Positions 61,616 through 64,000 of a stretch of 64,000 bases of DNA are shown here, piece after piece; within the stretch, counting starts at the first letter, position 1; every line of letters begins with the position of its first letter. The notes under the pieces are model-generated. The model was given only the letters and a program-made list of their open reading frames with translations. It was not told the DNA's origin and ran no database searches. The position numbers were made by a program, and so were the translations under genes. The stretch covers positions 2,501,001-2,565,000 of the forward strand of contig NZ_JAVDYB010000001.1 of assembly GCF_031458235.1 (NCBI RefSeq), read 5' to 3'. This DNA comes from Catenuloplanes atrovinosus (GTDB taxonomy: Bacteria > Actinomycetota > Actinomycetes > Mycobacteriales > Micromonosporaceae).

Positions 61616-62070
61616 CGCCTTCGTTCCTCGATTCGGCTCGGTGGACCGCATTCGCCGGGCGGCCCTATCGCTGGCGACGAATTTATCGAGGGCGGGACGC
61701 GGCACACATCACCCTGCGGTGAACAGGTGCGATAGCTCCTACGGGGGACAGTGGACCGTCCGATGTGAATCAACGGCGGGCCGTATTCCGGCTGATTATT
61801 CGGCGCATCGAAAAACCGGCCCGGACCCTCCCGGAATGTGGTGTCCGAGAGACACACCAATTCCCATGGAACGCGTACTTGGCCGCTCCGGCACCGAAAC
61901 GCGCGCCCGGTGGCGTTTGGTGAAGCTCGCCGCGATCGTGTTGAAGTGGTGGGTTGCCCCTGACGAGGGGAAACACCTAATCGGCGCGAGCCCGGCCGAA
62001 GCGGTGCGACGGGTCGGCGCGCGGGCCGGCGGCTGTGCGAGCGTGAGGTCCCCGGCCGTTGGGAGCGCCC
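61616..62070. other. Non-coding region between divergent secreted-protein genes
   Basis: About 455 bp without a supported gene. The half nearest the hydrolase is less GC-rich and should hold its promoter. A GTGTC-CGAGA-GACAC hairpin lies near 61840 and a GTTGCCCCT-GACG-AGGGGAAAC hairpin near 61950. The latter begins a possibly structured leader of the rightward gene, but no known riboswitch consensus was matched. Confidence 0.4.
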
Positions 62071-64000
62071 GTGTCCACGTACCGTCGCATCGCCGTCGTC
62101 CTTGTTCTGAGCTGCCTGGCGATGCTGGTCGCCGTGCCGGCGCGCGCGGCCGTGGTGCCGGTCGCGAAGATCGACTTTCGGCCGGCGGGCGGGACGGTGC
62201 CGAGCGGGTACGTGGCGGACACCGGCGCGGCGTTCGACGCGGGCCGCGGCCACGGCTGGGTGCGGGAGGACGCGCCCGGCACGCCGCTGGACCTGAGCGC
62301 GAACACGCGGGACCGGGCCCGGCCCGGCGTGCCGCCGCTGCTCAACACGATCGTGCACATGCGGTACGGCGACACCGGCGGCACGAGCGGCGTGCGCACG
62401 GCGGGCGCGTGGGAGTACGCGGTACCGCCCGGGACCTATCAGGTGACGGTCGGCGTCGGTGACCAGCCGGCCTACGACAGCCGGCACACCGTGCGGGCCG
62501 AGGGCGTGACCGCGGTGGCGGCCTTCCAGGGCTCGGCGGCGGAGGAGTTCCGCACGGCTACGGTGACCGTGCCGGTGCTGGACGGGCGGCTGACGCTCGA
62601 CGCGATCGGCGGCACCAACACCAAGCTCACCCACGCCGAGATCGCCCGCGACACCTCGGACACGGCCGCGCCGGGCCCGGTGACCGGGGTCGCGGCGACG
62701 CCGGGGGACCGGCAGGCGACCGTCACCTGGGCCGCGAGCACCGCGGCCGACCTGGGCGGATACCGCGTCTACCGGGGTGGTGCGCTCGTCTCCGGGCCGG
62801 GCCTGCTGACCACGGCCACGTTCACGGACACCGGCGTGACGAACGGGACCGGGTACGCGTGGACCGTGCGCGCGGTCGACCGGCACGGCAACGAGTCCGC
62901 GGCCTCGGCGGCCGTCTCGGCCACGCCCGCGGCGTACACGCTGAGGGTGAACTTCTCGGACGCGGCGACCGCACCGCCGTCCGGTTACGTCCGCGACTCC
63001 GGCGATGCGTTCACGACCACCCGGGGGTACGGGTGGGTGGCGCTCGGCACCGGCACGCCGCTGTCGCTGGCCGGCAACGGCCGCAACCGGGGGAGCGGCC
63101 AGCCGGACGTGCGGCTGGCCACGCTGATCCACGCGCAGCTGCCCGCCGGGTCGTCCGGCGTGACCACGCCCGGGAGCTGGGAGGCGGCCGTGCCGAACGG
63201 CGCGTACGTGGTCACGGTCGCGGCCGGCGACGCGGGCACCGCGCTGGACAGCACCCACTACGTCAACATCGAGGACCAGAACGCGGTGGCCGCGTTCACG
63301 CCCACCGCCTCGGTGAGGCACGCCGTGGCGACCCGCACCGTGACCGTCACGGACGGGCGGCTCACGCTCAGCCCGGCCGGGGGCACCAACACCAAGCTGC
63401 ACTACGTGGACGTGACCAGCGTGCCCGCGTCGGCGGCGGTCCCGTCCGTGCGGGCGAGCACGCCGCCGAACCTGGCGTCCGACGTGCCGGTCACCGCCAG
63501 CGTGGTCGAGGACCTGCGGCTGCCCGGCGGTGGCGTCGACCCGGCCACGCTCACCGCGAGCACGGTCACGCTGACCCGGGTCGCCGACGGCGCGGCCGTC
63601 GCGGCGAACCCGATCACCAGCGGCGGCGGGGACGTCATCAACCTCTCGCCGGCCGCGCCGCTGCAACCGTCCACGCTGTACCGGTTCGACGTCACCGCGC
63701 AGGTGCGGGACGTGGCCGGGCGCGCGTTCGCGCCGTACTCGATCGTGTTCCGCACCGGTGCCGGCGGCGGCACCGGCGGGCCGATCGCGTTCACCAAGCA
63801 GGTCGGGGTGGCCACCGGCGCGCCGTTCACCACGGTCGTCACCGGCCCGGACGGCCGCCTCTACGCCGGCACGCTGGACGGGCGCATCCTCCGCTTCCCG
63901 ATCAACGCGGACGGCACGCTCGGCACCGCCACGGTGATCACCACGGTCCGGGACCACGCGGTCGCGGCGGGGCTGGCCGGCGCGCCGAACCGCACGGTCA
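62071..64000 (+). CDS. Secreted multidomain protein, malectin-like and Fn3/Ig-like modules (3' partial)
   Basis: The GTG at 62071 is preceded by GGGAGC and opens a Sec signal peptide (VLVLSCLAMLVAVPARAA). About 643 residues are visible and the frame runs off the window. Two related beta modules of about 150 residues (KIDFRPAGGTVPSGYVADTG and RVNFSDAATAPPSGYVRDSG, each ending GGTNTKL) look malectin-like and flank a fibronectin type III module (PGPVTGVAATPGDRQATVTW). A bacterial Ig-like module and the start of a six-bladed propeller (TVVTGPDGRLYAGTLDGRIL, as in sorbosone-dehydrogenase-like proteins) follow. Likely an extracellular carbohydrate-binding protein or enzyme; the catalytic part may lie beyond the end. 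Confidence 0.75.
   Translation, partial: MSTYRRIAVVLVLSCLAMLVAVPARAAVVPVAKIDFRPAGGTVPSGYVADTGAAFDAGRGHGWVREDAPGTPLDLSANTRDRARPGVPPLLNTIVHMRYGDTGGTSGVRTAGAWEYAVPPGTYQVTVGVGDQPAYDSRHTVRAEGVTAVAAFQGSAAEEFRTATVTVPVLDGRLTLDAIGGTNTKLTHAEIARDTSDTAAPGPVTGVAATPGDRQATVTWAASTAADLGGYRVYRGGALVSGPGLLTTATFTDTGVTNGTGYAWTVRAVDRHGNESAASAAVSATPAAYTLRVNFSDAATAPPSGYVRDSGDAFTTTRGYGWVALGTGTPLSLAGNGRNRGSGQPDVRLATLIHAQLPAGSSGVTTPGSWEAAVPNGAYVVTVAAGDAGTALDSTHYVNIEDQNAVAAFTPTASVRHAVATRTVTVTDGRLTLSPAGGTNTKLHYVDVTSVPASAAVPSVRASTPPNLASDVPVTASVVEDLRLPGGGVDPATLTASTVTLTRVADGAAVAANPITSGGGDVINLSPAAPLQPSTLYRFDVTAQVRDVAGRAFAPYSIVFRTGAGGGTGGPIAFTKQVGVATGAPFTTVVTGPDGRLYAGTLDGRILRFPINADGTLGTATVITTVRDHAVAAGLAGAPNRTV

Noticed and set aside
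61930-62070. Riboswitch (c-di-GMP, ydaO or cobalamin type) in the leader of the last gene
   Set aside because: A GAGGGGAAACACC-like segment drew attention, but the remaining consensus helices of these classes could not be matched.
61230-62462. 410-aa rightward frame across the hydrolase promoter
   Set aside because: It is antisense to the hydrolase N-terminus and then out of frame with the signal peptide starting at 62071.

Overview
The window is very G+C-rich, with GTG starts, many 4-bp ATGA/GTGA gene overlaps and dense one-direction operons. This points to a soil actinomycete, most likely Micromonosporaceae (an Actinoplanes-like relative). That placement rests on composition and gene style, not on a marker gene.

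Left flank (1-23.1 kb): ordinary chromosome. It holds a proline iminopeptidase-like hydrolase (cut at the left edge), a secreted subtilase, a membrane protein divergent from an acyl-CoA oxidase-like flavoenzyme, and an ECF sigma/anti-sigma/ABC-exporter operon. A secreted sialidase-like protein follows. Next come small regulated modules: a SnoaL-like gene with two operator-like palindromes; a Cys-containing micropeptide, FrnE/DsbA-like oxidoreductase and TetR gene joined by ATGA overlaps behind a perfect palindrome; a P450-ferredoxin pair; and two SDR genes, each divergent from a TetR gene with repeated operators between them. A zinc-type dehydrogenase sits at the edge of the next region.

Centre (23.1-51.3 kb): one leftward block of about 20 genes encoding an extracellular-type contractile injection system (eCIS, phage-tail-like). 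In transcription order: sheath, tube, a CxxC accessory protein, a Pro-rich protein, a repeat peptide, a DUF4255 tail terminator, an AAA+ ATPase, a Gly/Pro repeat protein, a 2074-aa DUF4157 putative cargo, a HEAT-like small protein, a CIS tube-cap protein, gpX-like, gpD-like hub, gpV spike, PAAR-like tip, gp25, two baseplate-J-type proteins, tail protein I and a DUF6519 protein. No capsid, terminase, integrase, lysis or recognisable tail-fibre gene is present. That argues against a prophage and fits the fibre-less actinobacterial CIS type. In-frame tandem repeats occur in at least three of its genes.

Junction (51.3-52.6 kb): a 1.2-kb non-coding stretch with a GGCCTCTGGGTG repeat family, a two-armed long inverted repeat and a degenerate array of about nine 23-bp units. 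It separates the CIS sheath gene from a rightward operon.

Right flank (52.6-64 kb): an APH-type kinase joined to three subunits of a PaoABC/YagTSR-type molybdenum hydroxylase, a convergent polyprenyl synthetase, an autoregulated-looking TetR gene coupled to an extended SDR, a secreted TAP-like alpha/beta hydrolase, and a truncated secreted multidomain protein. Several convergent gene ends carry strong GC-rich hairpins.
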